DNA from: Chalciporus piperatus
Taxonomy: Eukaryota; Basidiomycota; Agaricomycetes; Boletales; Boletaceae
Direction: 5' to 3'
Assembly (NCBI GenBank): GCA_038093975.1
Contig: JBBPTG010000162.1
Coordinates: 1 to 56,543 of the forward strand
DNA length: 56,543 bases
The notes below the pieces were generated by a model. That model was not told the origin of the DNA and made no database searches. It saw only the letters and a program-made list of their open reading frames with translations. A program made the position numbers and the translations under genes. Shown here piece by piece: positions 22,707 through 36,500 of this stretch. The first letter of the stretch is position 1, and each line of letters opens with the position of its first letter.

Positions 22707-25700
22707 ATGTCATCGGACTCGATAGAGTCTTTGGTAGCAGAACGCGTGGCCCAACTAGAGTAAGTCGCACTCTCCCTCTATCTCGATCCTTCTCCACTAT
22801 ATTCGAATGGGACACCGCTGACCGCCCCTTGCAGCGCAATCACACATCGGAGAAATGCGCTTCTTCGTGAAATGTACCACATGATACAACAGAGACATAA
22901 TGCAGGTGCTCTTCTCGAGCTAGACGAGATCGAGAGCAAGAATGAGGACGAAGAGGAGGGATTGAGACAGTTTATGGACAGGTTCGACCTTGCCAAGAAG
23001 TGAGTACCTGGGCTGCATTCCATGACGGCTGTCGATCGTCGCCGCCGGGTTTCGTTGCGGCGTGCCGCACTAGGCTAGACCTTACTTATGGCTTGATAGT
23101 CCTGAATCAGGTATGGTGTCAAATCTACTGGACAGCGAGCTATTCGTGTCATCGCCCCCCATTCCTTCCGAGGAGGTCGCAGCGGAAGTCGAGGAAGTCG
23201 AGGAACCCGCTGAACCTGATGTCGACTCTCCGATGTCCGAACCACCAGGATCCCCTGCACATATCAGGTCACCAGTACCGCGAGTGCAAAAAGAAGAGGA
23301 CGAGGAGGTTGAGATCAATGGTGTGGCAGAGACCGTTGAAGTTGCCGAGTCCGAGTCCCCCATGCCGCCCCAGTCCACTCCATCCCTCAAGCGACCCAGA
23401 GAGGAGGAAGAGAAGGAGGAAGAGGAAGAAGAAGAGTCACCGCCTGACCACCTTCAAGCTCCTGTGGCATCATCATCATCACGCTCGCCATCTCGTCCAG
23501 TATCTGCCTCTGCACGTCGTAGTTCCTCAGTTTCACAACGCAGGTCACGCTCACGGTCCCAGCCACTATCTTCTCAATCTCCCAAGCGTATGAGCATCGA
23601 ACCTGTTCCCGCAATGGTTCAGCCCATTGCAGAGATTGTCGAGGTGGACGATGCAGAGCTTATGGAGGATATTCTCGAGGAGTCTCCCCAGCCATCTTCT
23701 TTGCCTCCACTTCTACAAAATACAGCCGCTCCTGTTCAAAACGGAGATGCTACAGTTGATGCCGCTGCGCCTCCTCCCATATCCCCTCCAGAAGAACCCC
23801 CACGTCTGATGGTAATTCATACTGCCGTCGATGTTCAAACCATCCAACCGTCACTCCTCATACCCACGCCTACTTCTCCCGCCCCTGCTCTACCTGACTT
23901 TAGCTTCAACGATACCGAAGGCGAAGCCGTGGAAGAACCTCCCCAGACGCCAGCTCCTGCAGAGAACAAACGTCACCACTTCAACCCCGACTACAACCTT
24001 CCCCCTCTCAGAGTACTTCCGCCTGAATATCTCCGCAAAGGTAAATCTTCGAAACAAAAGAAAAAAGAAAAGGACAAGGCAGATAGTAAAGGAGGTAAGG
24101 AGGAGTGGGCACCGCTTGGATTCGCCAAGTGGGGTGCGGTTATCCGTGCAAACCCGATCCACAAAAAGGTGTCGAGGGCAACGAAGTGCTTGAGTACTAA
24201 AGACTGGAGTGTAAGTGTGTTCACTTTATTCTCGCTGCGTCTCGAACATGCATGACTTTTATAGGTCGCGATCACGGAGCTTAGGCTCATGCGTACGCTG
24301 GACCGAGTCGAAGCTCTTGAGAACGTTGCAAAATGGAGCTATAGACAGCCCAAGAAACAACGAAATCTGGGAGGAATGACAAAGACGCATTGGGATTATC
24401 TCTTGGATGAGATGGTGCGTGTCTCGTCTCTAACGTTCCCTTCCTGCCCCTGTCGGGTTATCATCCCTGTGGATGAAATCGCGAGACTCATATTGTTGTT
24501 GATGACAGAAATGGATGCGTGTCGATTTCCGGGAAGAGCGTAAGTGGAAGTATGCCCTCGCCTTCAACCTCTCTACCGCCGTCCTCGAATGGCACGAGGC
24601 ACAGACTCGCGAAGACCGCATCAAGCTCGGAATTTGCATGCACTGGAAACGGCCACGTGCCACTAGCCCCACCTCCACAACTTCGCAACAGCAACGACGC
24701 CAACAGCAGAGCATGGATGTAGACATGGACGGAGTCGTTGAAGAGCAAGGGGACAAGGAGAATACCTTCAGCGATCAAGAATCTGGCGACGATGACGACG
24801 ATGGCGAGGTGGAACAAAGGGACATTGTCGATGCGCTGGAGACGAGAAATGTACTGGAGGAGGCGTTGGAAGCAAATGGGTCTGGGTCGGGCTCTGGGGA
24901 GTCGGCTGATAGTAGTCGGATGCAGAGTGTCTTCCCAGACGGTGTTGTCAGGCCCAAGCTGGAAGATGTGGAGGATTCGTCGGCATTGGGATATGCGATC
25001 GGGACGGAGCAGAGGGATGGGGATGCCATGGAGGTCGATGGGGAAGGTGTTGGCGAGGCTGAGAGGGGTAAAGATGGGGGTGGAGATGCGGGGGGCACAC
25101 AAGCGACCACGACGGAGGTGGACCTCGTTGGACTCAAGACCGACTCGCACGATCCCGTCCTAGGGTCGTTACCTGACTCAGAGTCTCAAAACAGCACCCT
25201 TCCAGTGACCAGTTCGAGCAAGTCTGCACCAAAGCCCAGCGTCTATGCGCCGCTGAGGGAGCGGATTGCATACTCTGACGCCAACAAGCTGTTTATAGAC
25301 CATGACGACCTGGATCTCGTGAAAGCGATGTCCGATCTTACCACTGAAGATTCTGCTTCTCTACCTCCATCTTTCGATCTCGAGTCTACACGGGCCCTCG
25401 ACCTCTCAGACCTATTCCCCGACTTACAGCTACTTGCGATGCCTGAGGTTGCGAGCTCGGGCTCTGAATCAAGGAAGAAGTCGGATAAGAAATCGGAGCG
25501 GGATGACAATAGGCGTGTTGACGACTCTGGGTATACGAAGATGGCACCGATGGGCAAATTCATGTTGTGCAAGCCAACGGTACTTGGCCCTCTGCAACCA
25601 GTGAGGAGGTGGAAGAACGGGAAGTGGCTTCCTCCAGAGGAGCCAGCCGTTACGGAGACAGAGAGTTCGTCAGCCAAGATCACCGAGGAACAACTTTCTG

Positions 25701-27450
25701 GTGAGTTTCAGCTTGCATGATTAATTGTGCGTAACATAGGATGTCTCGTCTCATTGGTGACTCCTTCGAAGAACTCTTCGATGGTGTCAAACCTCTGTCC
25801 ATCGGAGGCAGTCTCGTCCCCCACCCTCCAAAGGACAATAAAAGGCGACCCGAACACGCCTGGAGTCCGCCAGAAGACGCGGCACTCAAATCTATCGTCG
25901 AAAAATACCCTTCCAATTGGACGCTGGTGGCAGATGTTTTCAATACTGCACGTGTGACAATCTCCATTGACAAGCGGACACCTTGGGAGTGCTTCGAGCG
26001 CTGGAATCTCAAGATCGGCGGTGCTGGGAAGCTCAATGGTGTACCTGGTCATGTTGACATCTCACCAGCGGGTGTGGATGGGACGCCATCGCCTACTCCT
26101 TCTACGTCCGCTCAGCAAGCCCAGATGACCACGCGAGGCGTGAAAAGGCTTGCCAACATCAGTGTTACTCAGGGTCAGACCGGTGCGACGGGTCCGGGCA
26201 TCAGTTCGGACACGATGAAAAGGCGGAGACATACGCTAATGTACGAGACGATACGAAAAACGTCGAAGAAGAGGGAGGCGGCGCAGAAGGCTGCCACCAG
26301 TGCGTTTTCTCGTTGGATGCTCATCGTACGCATTGCTGATGAACTTGTAGTGAACCAGAGGAAACCTCCGAATGTCCACGACACGCACGGGCAATATAAC
26401 AAGATGCCTAAGCTGACGCCTGCCGAGCTTAGTAGGATGAAGGCGGAGAAGGAGGCGAGGGATCAACAGGAGATGTTGCTTTTGCGCCGGCGACATGAGG
26501 AACTAGCGAGGCAGCAGCAGCTATTGCGTGCTCAGGGGGTCAGTTCGTTCTCATTCATGTAATTGTAGTGCTGATGCCATTAGCACCTCGTACAGCAAGC
26601 ACCCGTTGCGGCAGGGGCAGCTGTTCAACAACCCCAACCACAACAACCACAGCCACAACCTCAACAACCACAGCAACAAGCCCAGCAGGCCCAGCCCCAA
26701 CCAGGGCAAGCAGCGCCCGGGACTCCTCGACCAGTCCCTCAATCTGCCCAACCTGTCCCCCAAATCCGCGCCCAACAGATTCCCCAGGTCAATATCTCGC
26801 AACAACAGCGGGTACCCACTCCCATGTCTGCTGCTGCCGTTGCAGCAGCCCGTATGTCACCTCAGCAAATCCTTCAGGTTCAGGCGGCACAAGCTCAAGC
26901 GCGTGCTAATGCTATCACAGCAGTCGCCCACTCGCAGGCACACGCACATGCACACGCACAACTACAAGCCCAAGCTCAAGCCCAAGCCCAGGCTACACCC
27001 CAAGCCGCACTCGTCAATTTGCCCGCCGGCGCACACCTCTCGCCACCTTACCAATCCCGTGCAGCGACGTCTTCGCCCGGAGTTGGTGTCGGACAGCAAG
27101 CTTCTCCTCCTCGAACAGTTGGAACTCCCTCCAATACTGGTGTGGCCGGCTCTCCGCGCCCACCCTCGGCGCAGGCGCAGCTGATTCCATCACCGCAGGT
27201 CACTGTGAACGCGATACCTCGACCTGCGGGTAGTATACCAGCACATTATTTGCCGGTGGTACCTCCTGGCGCACATTTCACGCAGGAACAGATGGACCAG
27301 GCAATGAGGCTTTCGTCACTTATGCAGGTGAGGCTTTTCAACTGTGGCAACAGCGATTCTCTGATGAACCGTGTATTGACTTTTGTTTGGGCACAGCGGA
27401 CGGCGATGGCGCAGGCACAGCAAGGGGGACAGTATCCTTCTCAGAGTTAG
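22707..27450 (+). CDS. EAF1: Chromatin modification-related protein Eaf1/Vid21 (NuA4 scaffold)
   Basis: Scaffold subunit of the NuA4 histone acetyltransferase. It begins MSSDSIESLVAERVAQLE. A long acidic and Ser/Pro/Arg-rich region follows (22985-24200). The HSA domain (actin-related-protein binding) is clear around 24380-24600: KTHWDYLLDEMKWMRVDFRE, continuing ERKWKYALAFNLSTAVLEWH. A SANT/Myb-like domain sits at 25850-26020: HAWSPPEDAALKSIVEKYPS, then WECFERWNLKIGG. The C-terminus is Gln/Ala/Pro-rich with His-Ala repeats (26590-27300) and ends AQAQQGGQYPSQS. Splicing is needed at several places, for example the donor after about 24210, the exon break inside the HSA domain near 24415-24508 and the intron before QHLVQQAPVA near 26540. 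HSA before SANT is the diagnostic order. It is roughly 1,400 residues long. Confidence 0.88.
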
Positions 27451-27879
27451 TTGTACAAATAATATCGTTTCGACGCTATCCGGGTGTATCTTTCTTGTTT
27501 ATCCATTTCCGTTCATGACGTTCGCGCATCATCTCGGTTTTCGTGCGGTCGTGATTTCGAGTCGCTGACTTTGACAGGTACTGCGACACAAGACGCTCAC
27601 GCCCACTCACACAGACATCTGCGTCGCGAAGTCTCGCCATCCTTGACAGCTTGACAGATCATTCTCGTCTTCCTGCCCAATCGATAGGCAATGTTTGGGC
27701 AATGTAGACCCAACTGGCGGCTATGGTCTAGACTTAGGTCAGCCGCACAACTGAGGCCCCTAACCTCGATCCTGGACATGAACCCGGCGCCATCGAATCC
27801 TCAGTTCCTCTCTTCTTCCTTTCTGCACTTGCTCTCGTCTACGCTTGCCTTTCTTACTTGCTCTCCCTGCTTATCGTCA

Positions 27880-29906
27880 ATGTCTGCCTCTCAGCAAAAC
27901 TCTATGCCGCTGACCGCTTCCACGTGCCTCCTCCAGGTGCCATCCGCCAGTGACACGGACCGGTTCCTCACCAGTTCCTGCCAAGCGACCTCGTCCCAGC
28001 TCACCGTCTGTGATGCCGCGACCACCACGATCAATGTTCATGACGACGAATGCTCCCCTCTGCCTGTCGCCGACGACCTCTCCAGCCCCGAGAATGACCA
28101 GCACGACGCTGCCAACAGCCGTGACTCTCCCGACGCTCCCACCTTTGGCGTGTTCCAGCTCAAAGCCGGGTTCGTTCAGTTGTACCAACTAGTCAGCGGC
28201 CTCGTCGTCCAGGTCACCGCCGTCGCCTCAGACGTCGTCTCTCTCAAGGATCGGGTCGCAGCACTCGAAGGTACTCAAGCATATGCCCAAGCGCCAGCGT
28301 TGGCGCATGGCCTCGACACCGAAGCGCTCACGCGACGAGTCAACGAGTTATGTGAACGAGTAGCCTCTCAAGATCAAAGGCTTGCCCAGCAGCACGCAGA
28401 GATGGAATTGTACAAGAAGACGATCCAGGAACTCACCACCAGGTCCGAGATGAAGATCGACGACGACGACGACGACGACAAGAAAGTTCGCGAGCACGCC
28501 ATCCAGGATCTCCGCGAGTCCCTCAAGAACCTCCGGCAGTCGACGGAGTGCCAGGCGGCGAGGATCACCGCTATCAAGGCCGACGCCGCTCTCAAGATCT
28601 CACTCCTTCAATCCGAGCTCGAAGGCGTTCAGATGGAGCTTGCAGCGGTCAAGACTGTAGCTGAGTCTGTGAACGCCCAGTCATTCGGTCAGATTACGAA
28701 GGACGCTCGGCGAACGATGATCTCACCTAGTGTCGCTCAGCAGATTGAGGAGGCAGAAGCGGCAGAAAGTAAGTTGCACTCTTCGTCTTCGATCTTCTTC
28801 GGGTGGGGACGGACTGATGTGGTGTTACTCTTCGCAGTGATCGAGGACTGCACTGTGTCTCCTGTCGTTAAACAAAGCTCAGCTTGCGCTCAAGATCAGC
28901 CCGTAGCTATGAATTCATCCAGTGGTCAATCCATCATGCTCTCCGAACACAGTGCGTATCCTTTGCTGTTAGCTCGTCGTCTTCATCGATCTGACATTAC
29001 GCTAGAAACGACAGTCGACAGACTCACGATTCCCAAAGAACTCCCCCCCGCTGTTGCTAACACGAAGTTTGTCCAGCCTGGGGCTGGTATACCTGCGATA
29101 CCCGCGATGCGCACCTTTCCCAAAACTTTAACTTCAGTGGACGGCAACGACAAAGAGAACGAACTACGCAACAAAACGATACTCACGAGCTCTGGCAAGA
29201 CTCAGAAGCCCCCTACGGCGAGCCCCAAGAAGATCCAACCTAGTCCTGGATCGCCTTCGAAGGCTTCCGCGTTGCCGAAGCATCGCAAGTCGATGCTGCC
29301 CGGGCTGGCACCGCGGAAGCCACCTCTATTCCCTGGTCTTTCCAAGCAGGCTGCTGCGGCCGATGATGGTCCATCGAATGGTGCTTTGAACTAGGATCCT
29401 TCTTTTGTGGCCAGTGCTGACGTATTTCGTACTTTGTAGAAGCTAAGACAACTTGTCGTATACCCCGGGGGTCTGAGGCTCCGGACCCGCTCAAGACTGC
29501 TGAGATCGCCATCACCCCGAGAGCTCCTTTGGCATCTCACTGTGAGTGACTTATCGCAGTATTGTATTGTCTGACGATGATTGCTCGTTGCTACACAAGA
29601 TGAGAACGAGGCGTTCGCTTCTTCGTCGTCCCTCGCGGCTCTTGACATTGCCTTGCAAGCGCTGCCACCCGACGAGGACGGCGTTGTCTTGACTCTCATA
29701 CAGGTGCCCGACCACTCCATTGCCGACCTGAGTTTCTCGGCAGAGAAACCCCACCTTATCGGTGCGTTCACATTTCCCCCTGCCCTCGGAGATAGGCTGA
29801 CAGTTTCCTCATGATCAACAGGTGCAAATCCCCGTAGCGAGCGCGACAGCCTCTACGTGCCACCCAAAGAGAGAACAATGATGGTTAAACCCTCGCGAAG
29901 ACTGTA
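27880..29906 (+). CDS. Coiled-coil protein of unknown function
   Basis: Not recognised. From ATG 27880 (MSASQQNSMPLTASTCLL) a Ser/Thr/Asp-rich segment is followed by a long coiled coil at about 28150-28770 (VVSLKDRVAALEG, EALTRRVNELCERVASQD, ELTTRSEMKIDDDDDDD, SLLQSELEGVQMELAAVK). A basic Pro/Ser/Lys-rich region follows (ASPKKIQPSPGSPSKAS, KHRKSMLPGLAPRKPPLF). Introns join AES to MIEDCT near 28767-28838, EHK to TTVDR near 28951-29006, and probably PSN to EAKTTCRIPRG near 29378-29440. Further exons then give LASHYENEAFASSS and end PPKERTMMVKPSRRL at 29906. If the penultimate intron is not used, the protein ends at 29394 (GALN). An upstream in-frame ATG at 27778 adds a Ser/Leu-rich stretch that looks like 5' UTR. 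A basic, coiled-coil layout would suit a cytoskeletal or chromosome-associated protein, but that is speculation. Confidence 0.65.
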
Positions 29907-30506
29907 GGTCAAGACCGGTTCAAACTTCTTGACCTCCGAGGAAGGTCGTCTCAGCGATAGTCTCTCTGACGAACGTCTCTTTTCGTCCCAAGACTCACAC
30001 AGTCATCGTTTCAAGGACATTTATGATATTTACGACCGTTATGCTCCCTACTATGCCCCACCTTTATTTATGCCTACCTTTTACCTATGCCTCTCCTTTA
30101 CCTATGCCTCTGCTTTATCTATGCCCCCTCCCTTTTTTATGTATGCACACTTTGATCATTGTTCAGCTGTATCTATCGTTGGATATGTGACATGTACATA
30201 GTTTGCAGTAGTAATATTTACACATACTAAAATTAGTAGTCTGTAGTAGCAAGTACGACTAGACTAGCAACCCTTGAGTAATACGATATGTTGACTGTTG
30301 CTTTCAAACTCAGATTTGTCGGAGCCCGAAATGCCCCGGACCCCCCGCGTGTTGGCGACGAAGTCTAAGGGATTGACTTGTACGAGGCTGGTTGTATTCG
30401 TTCCGGCCAAACTGTTTTTCCCTTCGACAGTGCTCCTTTATTCAAAACGGCGTTGGTTGGTGGAAGCGTCAATCGACGCCCGGAGTCTTCAGCCAGGTCG
30501 TCGGCG
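29907..30506. other. 600-bp intergenic region with degenerate pyrimidine repeats
   Basis: It separates the coiled-coil gene and NOT1 (both +). About 30045-30145 contains four to five imperfect copies of a roughly 17-bp unit resembling ctatgcctctcctttac. No gene is supported, although an open frame runs into the NOT1 start from 30378 without stop codons. Confidence 0.5.
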
Positions 30507-33500
30507 ATGGATAATCCTCCAAACGCCAATATACACACAATCGTAAAGGCTCAAATTGTCTTCCTCCTCTCAACTTTGACGGAGGACAATTTTGAGAGGA
30601 ACCAGCTCGAGATTCGTTCGGTACGTCCTCATTCAGTCCTTCGTCTTCTCACCCCCATGAGTGCTCACCTTGCTGTACCACTCCTCTTTCCAGCTCTCCG
30701 AGCAACACGGGCTCGACACGTACCTCCACTTCATACGTCGCCTCATAGTTCATTCCCAAGGCCGTCTTGCTTTAGCTGCTCCTCCTTCTGCCTTCGACAC
30801 CTCCACCGCCTTAACGTTTCGTCTTCTCGTACAGGAGACTCAACGTCTTGCCCGTGACCCTTTTCTCGCAGACCGATTCAGAGACGGCATAGACAAGGGC
30901 GAAGGGGACGCCTTCAGGCATTTTGATCTCTTGCGATTCGTAGATCGTGTGTCTCTCAGACCATTGGAGAGGCTCGTTTTGGCCTCGTCCATCGTCGCTG
31001 GGTCTACTCGCAAGGAGCTCGCCAACCAGGCTGTCACCCTCATTCGTGTCGACTTTGAAAACGCTGTCCTCTCCCTCTGTCAGCATCCTTCGTTTGACCA
31101 CGCAGATCTGTCCCCTCAGCAGGTTGCAAAACTCATGTCAAACCTGTTGTCTGACTCCGTTTCGGATACCCCCGTGTTGGATGCCACCCAGCGTCAGGCC
31201 CTCATAGCGGCTGCACAAGCCAAGTATGGTCCAGAGATAGTTGCTCCTATCTTGCAACGCATCTTCCCTAACTTGAGGTATGCCCCATAATGCGTGCTTT
31301 TCATTCCTGTGACCATGACTAATATCATCCGTTCAGCCTGTCACCTGGCTCATCTCTCGTCCAAACCCTGATTCAACTTGGTCCAGAGATTACTAGCGAC
31401 GCGGATACCGTTCGAGCGCTTCTCCTTCGGTTCGGCGTATCTGATGCCAATCCTCCGCGGGATGCCCAAGTCATCGAGATCATTTCTAGCTTGGCTCGAC
31501 TGGCTGCCGAAGGTACGACGTTGTGTGATGTTGGGGCGTTGGTGAGAGCGTTGGGTAGTTTCGTAAGTTGCGACCGTCAACATGGCACGGCTCAGTGGCT
31601 TACATGTTTGCAGCATGTCAACTTGAACTGGGCCAACGTCATCAAGGCATTTGACTGGTCTGATCGTCACGGAGTCGATACAGCTACCTTGAAACTTTTG
31701 ATCGCTATCCTTCTCAATTGCCCACGTGACGCTGAACCACATGCTGTCACTGGGTTTTGGGGAACTTGGAAGAATTCGCTGTACCAGTTGAAGCTACTGG
31801 ATGCTCTCTTATCATTGCCCGCAGACACCTTCAACTTCGTATCTCTGCCTGGTCGGAGGATTGTCACCGTGGAGGATGTAGCCTCCGCGAGTCCTACGAT
31901 CAAGTCATTGGCCGCCAATGTTCAGGGACACACGTGGAATTCTCTTGATTTGTTTGAGGTTCTGGTAGTGCTCGCGGATTCAGACAATGCGGACATTAGG
32001 AATTGCGTACGGGAGATGCTGGATAAGGCGCTTAAGATCAGTGCGGAGCTCGTCCACATGGGCTTACTCCAGGTACCGGTGAGTGGACGCGTTCCTTACA
32101 CTTGGCGTTCGTTTTATTCAACTTACATCACAGGATCAAAATTGGAACGCCATTCGTCTGGAGTATTCTCGCAAGTTGTTGGCTATGTTTTTGGCAGGTC
32201 ACCCGAACCACCAGCTGGTCTTCATGCGGCTCTGGCAGATTGAGCCGACTTATCTTTTGGACGCCTTCCGTGACTTCTATACTGAGAGTCCTCTCAACAT
32301 CACTAGAATTTTGGATGTTGCGCAGGATCTCAAGGTAAGCACTGTCATTTTGCTACATTTTGAATTTCACCTAATTCATTTAGATTTTGGAGAATCTCCT
32401 TGATGCACGACCCTTTACCTTCGCACTCGACGTTGCTGCGCTAGCATCTCGCCGAGAGTACTTAAATCTCGACAAGTGGCTTGCAGATAATGTCACTGCC
32501 CACGGCACTGAATTCCTTCGTTCCATGATTCTCTTCTTGGAAATCAAGATGGATAGCGAAAAGGTCTCGAGGATATCAGACCCCGCAGTGGACAGCCGGA
32601 CTATGCCTCTTAACCCCCAAACCATCGCCATCTTCCTCCGCACCCTCCGCAACAAGTCGGTCTTCTTAGTTCGCTGTATTTTGAATTTGACTGACAAATC
32701 CATTGTTCAGCTCCGCCAAAATGCCTCGCGAGGATATAGATTATTGCCTCGAAGTCCGCAACGTTTGCCTGCAAATTCACCCCCGCCTCATGAGTCTTGT
32801 TCCGGGCGCTGACACCGAGCCTGGATTTGCCGTTGTCAACTATTCCGCTGAGATCGAGGCGGAAGTTGATGCCATTTACAAAGAAATGTACGACGAACAA
32901 ACGACCATCGACGAAGTTATCGCCCTTCTTCAGCGAAGCAAAGTTTCTTCTGACCCAAGGGATCACGAAATCTTCTCCTGCATGCTTCACTTCCTCTTCG
33001 ACGAATACAAGTTCTTCCAATCTTACTACCCTGCCCGCGAACTCGCTATGACCGGCTACCTTTTCGGATCAATTGTCCAGCACGAACTGCTCGATGCCAT
33101 TCCATTCGGGATCGCTCTCCGTTACGTCGTTGACGCGCTGACTTGCCCTCCCGAGACGAACCTATTCAAGTTTGGTTTGCAAGCTCTCGCCAGGTTCGAG
33201 AGCCGTCTTCCGGAGTGGCAACCTGTTTGTCAGGCGTTGCTTGGCGTCCCTCATCTCATGGAAGCTCGCCCCGACCTTGCGGCTACAATTCACCGCGCGA
33301 TCTCTGCTGGTGGAGATGGGTCGTTGGACAATGGAGATTTGAGGGGCCACGCAGCTGAATCTGCGCCGGTCTTTACCGCCATTCAGCCTGATCAGCTGGA
33401 CAGCGAGATCGTGACGCCATTCGAGGAGGTATCCGACAAGGTCCTGTTCATCGTAAACAACCTTGCACCGAGCAACTTCGATGCCAAACTTACGGAGATG

Positions 33501-36500
33501 AAGGAGCAATTTGATGACACACATGCGAGGTGGTTTGCCAACTATCTGGTTGACCAACGGATCAGTGCAGAGCCCAACAACCATCAACTTTACCTCCGTT
33601 TCCTAGACGCGCTCGAAAAGCCAAAATTAGGGAAGTTGATCCTCCACGAGACGGTTGTCAAGTCTGCGGCGATGCTCAACAGTGAAAAAACGATGCAAGT
33701 CACCTCCGAGCGCGCGACCCTGAAGAACCTCGGCTCTTGGCTCGGCACAATCACACTCGCCAGGGACAAGCCCATCCGTCACAAAAACCTCTCTTTCAAG
33801 GACCTCCTTGTCGAAGGCTACGAAAGTGGACGGCTCATCGTCGCTATACCTTTTGTGTGCAAGACCCTCGAGCCATGCGCAAAATCCAGGGTGTTCAAAC
33901 CCCCGAACCCGTGGCTCATGGCCGTCATTTCCCTCCTTGCCGAGCTTTACCACTTCGCTGACCTCAAGTTGAATTTGAAGTTCGAGATTGAGGTCCTGTG
34001 CAAAGGGCTTGATATTGATCTTGATGCAATCGAAGCGACTACAATCCTTCGAAACCGGCCCACGGCGGAAGCAGCTGCGGTTCCACCTGGTCTGCCAGAC
34101 TATGTCAACGATATCGACACCTTGCCTATGAACGGATTCGAGGGCAGTGCGATGCAAGGCGAAGGGCAGGTTATGTCGCTCGGGTCTACCACGTCCTCGG
34201 AGGCTCAAAGGGCGATTGGCGCTCATATCGAGTCGATCTTGGTTGGGCTCGCATCAAGCGTGATCATTAGCCCTCAGCTTGCCCCTTTACATGTCAACCA
34301 CTCTTTCAAAAGGGCAGTCCAGTTGGCTGTTGACCGTTCGGTTCGCGAGGTATTCGTTTATTTTCCAGGCCCGTGATTCGAGTTTCTGACCACATCTCAC
34401 CAAGATCATCGTGCCCGTTGTGGAGCGCTCCGTCACGATTGCGGGCATTTCCACCCGTGAACTCGTTACGAAAGACTTTGCCACGGAAGCTAGCGAAGAC
34501 AAGTTGCGCAAAGCAGCTCATCTCATGGCTCAGAAACTCGCTGGAAGCCTTGCGTTGGTGACCTGCAAGGAACCACTCAAGAGCAATCTTGGTGGACACC
34601 TTCGCACGGCTCTTGTTGACCATGGGTTCAGTGAGCAAATGATCTCCGAGCAAGTCCTCTCCATCCTTGTCGCCGACAACGTTGACGTCGCTTGCTCTGC
34701 CATCGAGAAAGCCGCCATGGAACGTGCGGTGGCTGACGTCGATGAAGGGTTCGCAACTTCATACGAAATTCGGCGTAGGCACCGAGAGCTTCGTAGCGGC
34801 CAGGCGTTCTGGGACCCTGCTGCTCCTCCCACCAACTTCTCGATTGCTCTCCCTGATCCTTTGCGTATCAAGACTACAGGTTTGCAACCCCATCAGGCTG
34901 CTGTCTATGAGGACTTCTGTGAGTAGCTTCCGAGCTGCTGGTTTTTGCCGCCGCTGACGTGAAAATAAAGCTCTTGACCCCAAGCGTCGCCCCACTACCA
35001 TGAGCCGACCTAGCTCGACGGTAGCATATTCGCGGACTGAACACCTTACTCCCGTTGCTGTGTATGGTGGGTCTCCTGCTCCTGAGCAGAGTATGGGTCC
35101 CCAAGGTCCTCTCAGCCACCAGGAAGCAATGGAGCGGTTCACGGTTTGTTTTCCCATATTCACCTTCGTACATTTTCCTGACTGGACGTTCTAGATTACT
35201 GTCAGGGACTTGGAGAGCCTGATTGTTCAGTTACCCATTGCCTCACTCTCCGCACTTCCCTCCAACCACGATATTCGCCACTTGGTTCGTCAGGTCCTTT
35301 TCATCGCCGGAGAATCCGCGGACCGTCACCGCACTCCGTTGTTGATCTCTCAGAAGATCGTGCAGTTGCTATACAAGACGTCTTCGCAACTTGGTAGGGA
35401 AATCTATGTGGCGCTGTTGGACCAGCTCTGCCACACGTTCGAGGAGGTCGCAAAGGAGGCCATTACCTGGCTTTTGTATGCTGAGGACGAGGTGCGTCCT
35501 TGGTGGTGATTTCTACTTGGTCCAGTTGCTGATGTTCATGCAGCGCAAGCTCAACATCCCGGTGACTGTCACTCTCCTCCGCAGTGGACTCGTGAATACT
35601 TCGCTTCAAGACCAGCAATTGGCCAAGAGTTTGTTCCAAGACCCCCGTCCGACCCTGCAGGGTTTCGCGGCTGGACTCGTTCGGGAGTGTTTGTCCAGTG
35701 ACCCTCCTGTCGCATCCCAAAACCAGTTGACATACACGATCGAGGTCCTGGGTCAGCTTTCCCAAGCTGGAAAAGCCAATGAAGAGTGCGTGCCTACAAT
35801 GCATCCTAATTGCATCGTCTAATGTCACATCAACAGCGTTCAACACCTCTTGGATGACCTTCGTGGCGTGGTCAGAAGGCCAAGCAATGCGCAGGCTTCG
35901 GAGGGTGTGGTCATCAGGCAGCCCTCCGTCAAGCCAGAGACAGAGCAACTCAGGGAGAAACTTTTCATCTGGTTCCAGCAATGGGTCACAATCTTCCAGC
36001 GCTCCCACTCTCCCGAGAAGGCGTTCGTTCCTTACATCACACAGCTCACCAAGCAAGGTATCCTCAAGGTCGAGGACGTGTCTTCGTTCTTCTTCCGTGT
36101 TTGCGCCGAATCGAGCGTCAACAGCTACCTCAAATGCGTTGCTGCTGGAGAATTCGACTACGCCTTCCAAGCATTGGATGCGATGTCGCGCTTGATCGTC
36201 TACATCATCAAGTACCATGGGGATGCTTCTGGCGTCAACAACGACCAGGCCAAAGTGCACTACCTCACTAAAATCTTGTCGATTTTCGTCCTTGTTTTGG
36301 CTAGTATGCATGAAGACCAGGGTGTCATGTTCCAGCAGAAGCCCTTCTTCAGATTCTTCTCCAGTCTTATCAATGATCTGCATGCGATGGAAGCACACCT
36401 CGGATCTGCATACTTCCACTTGTTGACTGCCATCAGGTACGCTTGACTTTCTGTGTTGTGTCGTCACAGACACTAACTGTGGATTCAGCGACACTTTCAG

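Noticed and set aside
24488..25150. 220-residue minus-strand frame opposite EAF1
   Set aside because: It is a shadow of the acidic low-complexity EAF1 coding region and of the HSA domain; no independent motif.
27778..27879. Earlier in-frame ATG of the coiled-coil gene
   Set aside because: The added Ser/Leu/Phe-rich stretch matches the pyrimidine-rich leader composition seen before other genes here; ATG 27880 (after tcgtca) is preferred, though not proven.
30378..30506. N-terminal extension of NOT1 in the same open frame
   Set aside because: The frame is open upstream, but the added residues do not look like a Not1 start, whereas MDNPPNANIHTIVKAQ does. The upstream part is probably 5' UTR.
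35463..36494. 343-residue antisense open frame on the minus strand inside NOT1
   Set aside because: It is opposite a strongly conserved NOT1 exon series and crosses NOT1 introns. Its composition mirrors the sense codons, with no family motif and no start context.
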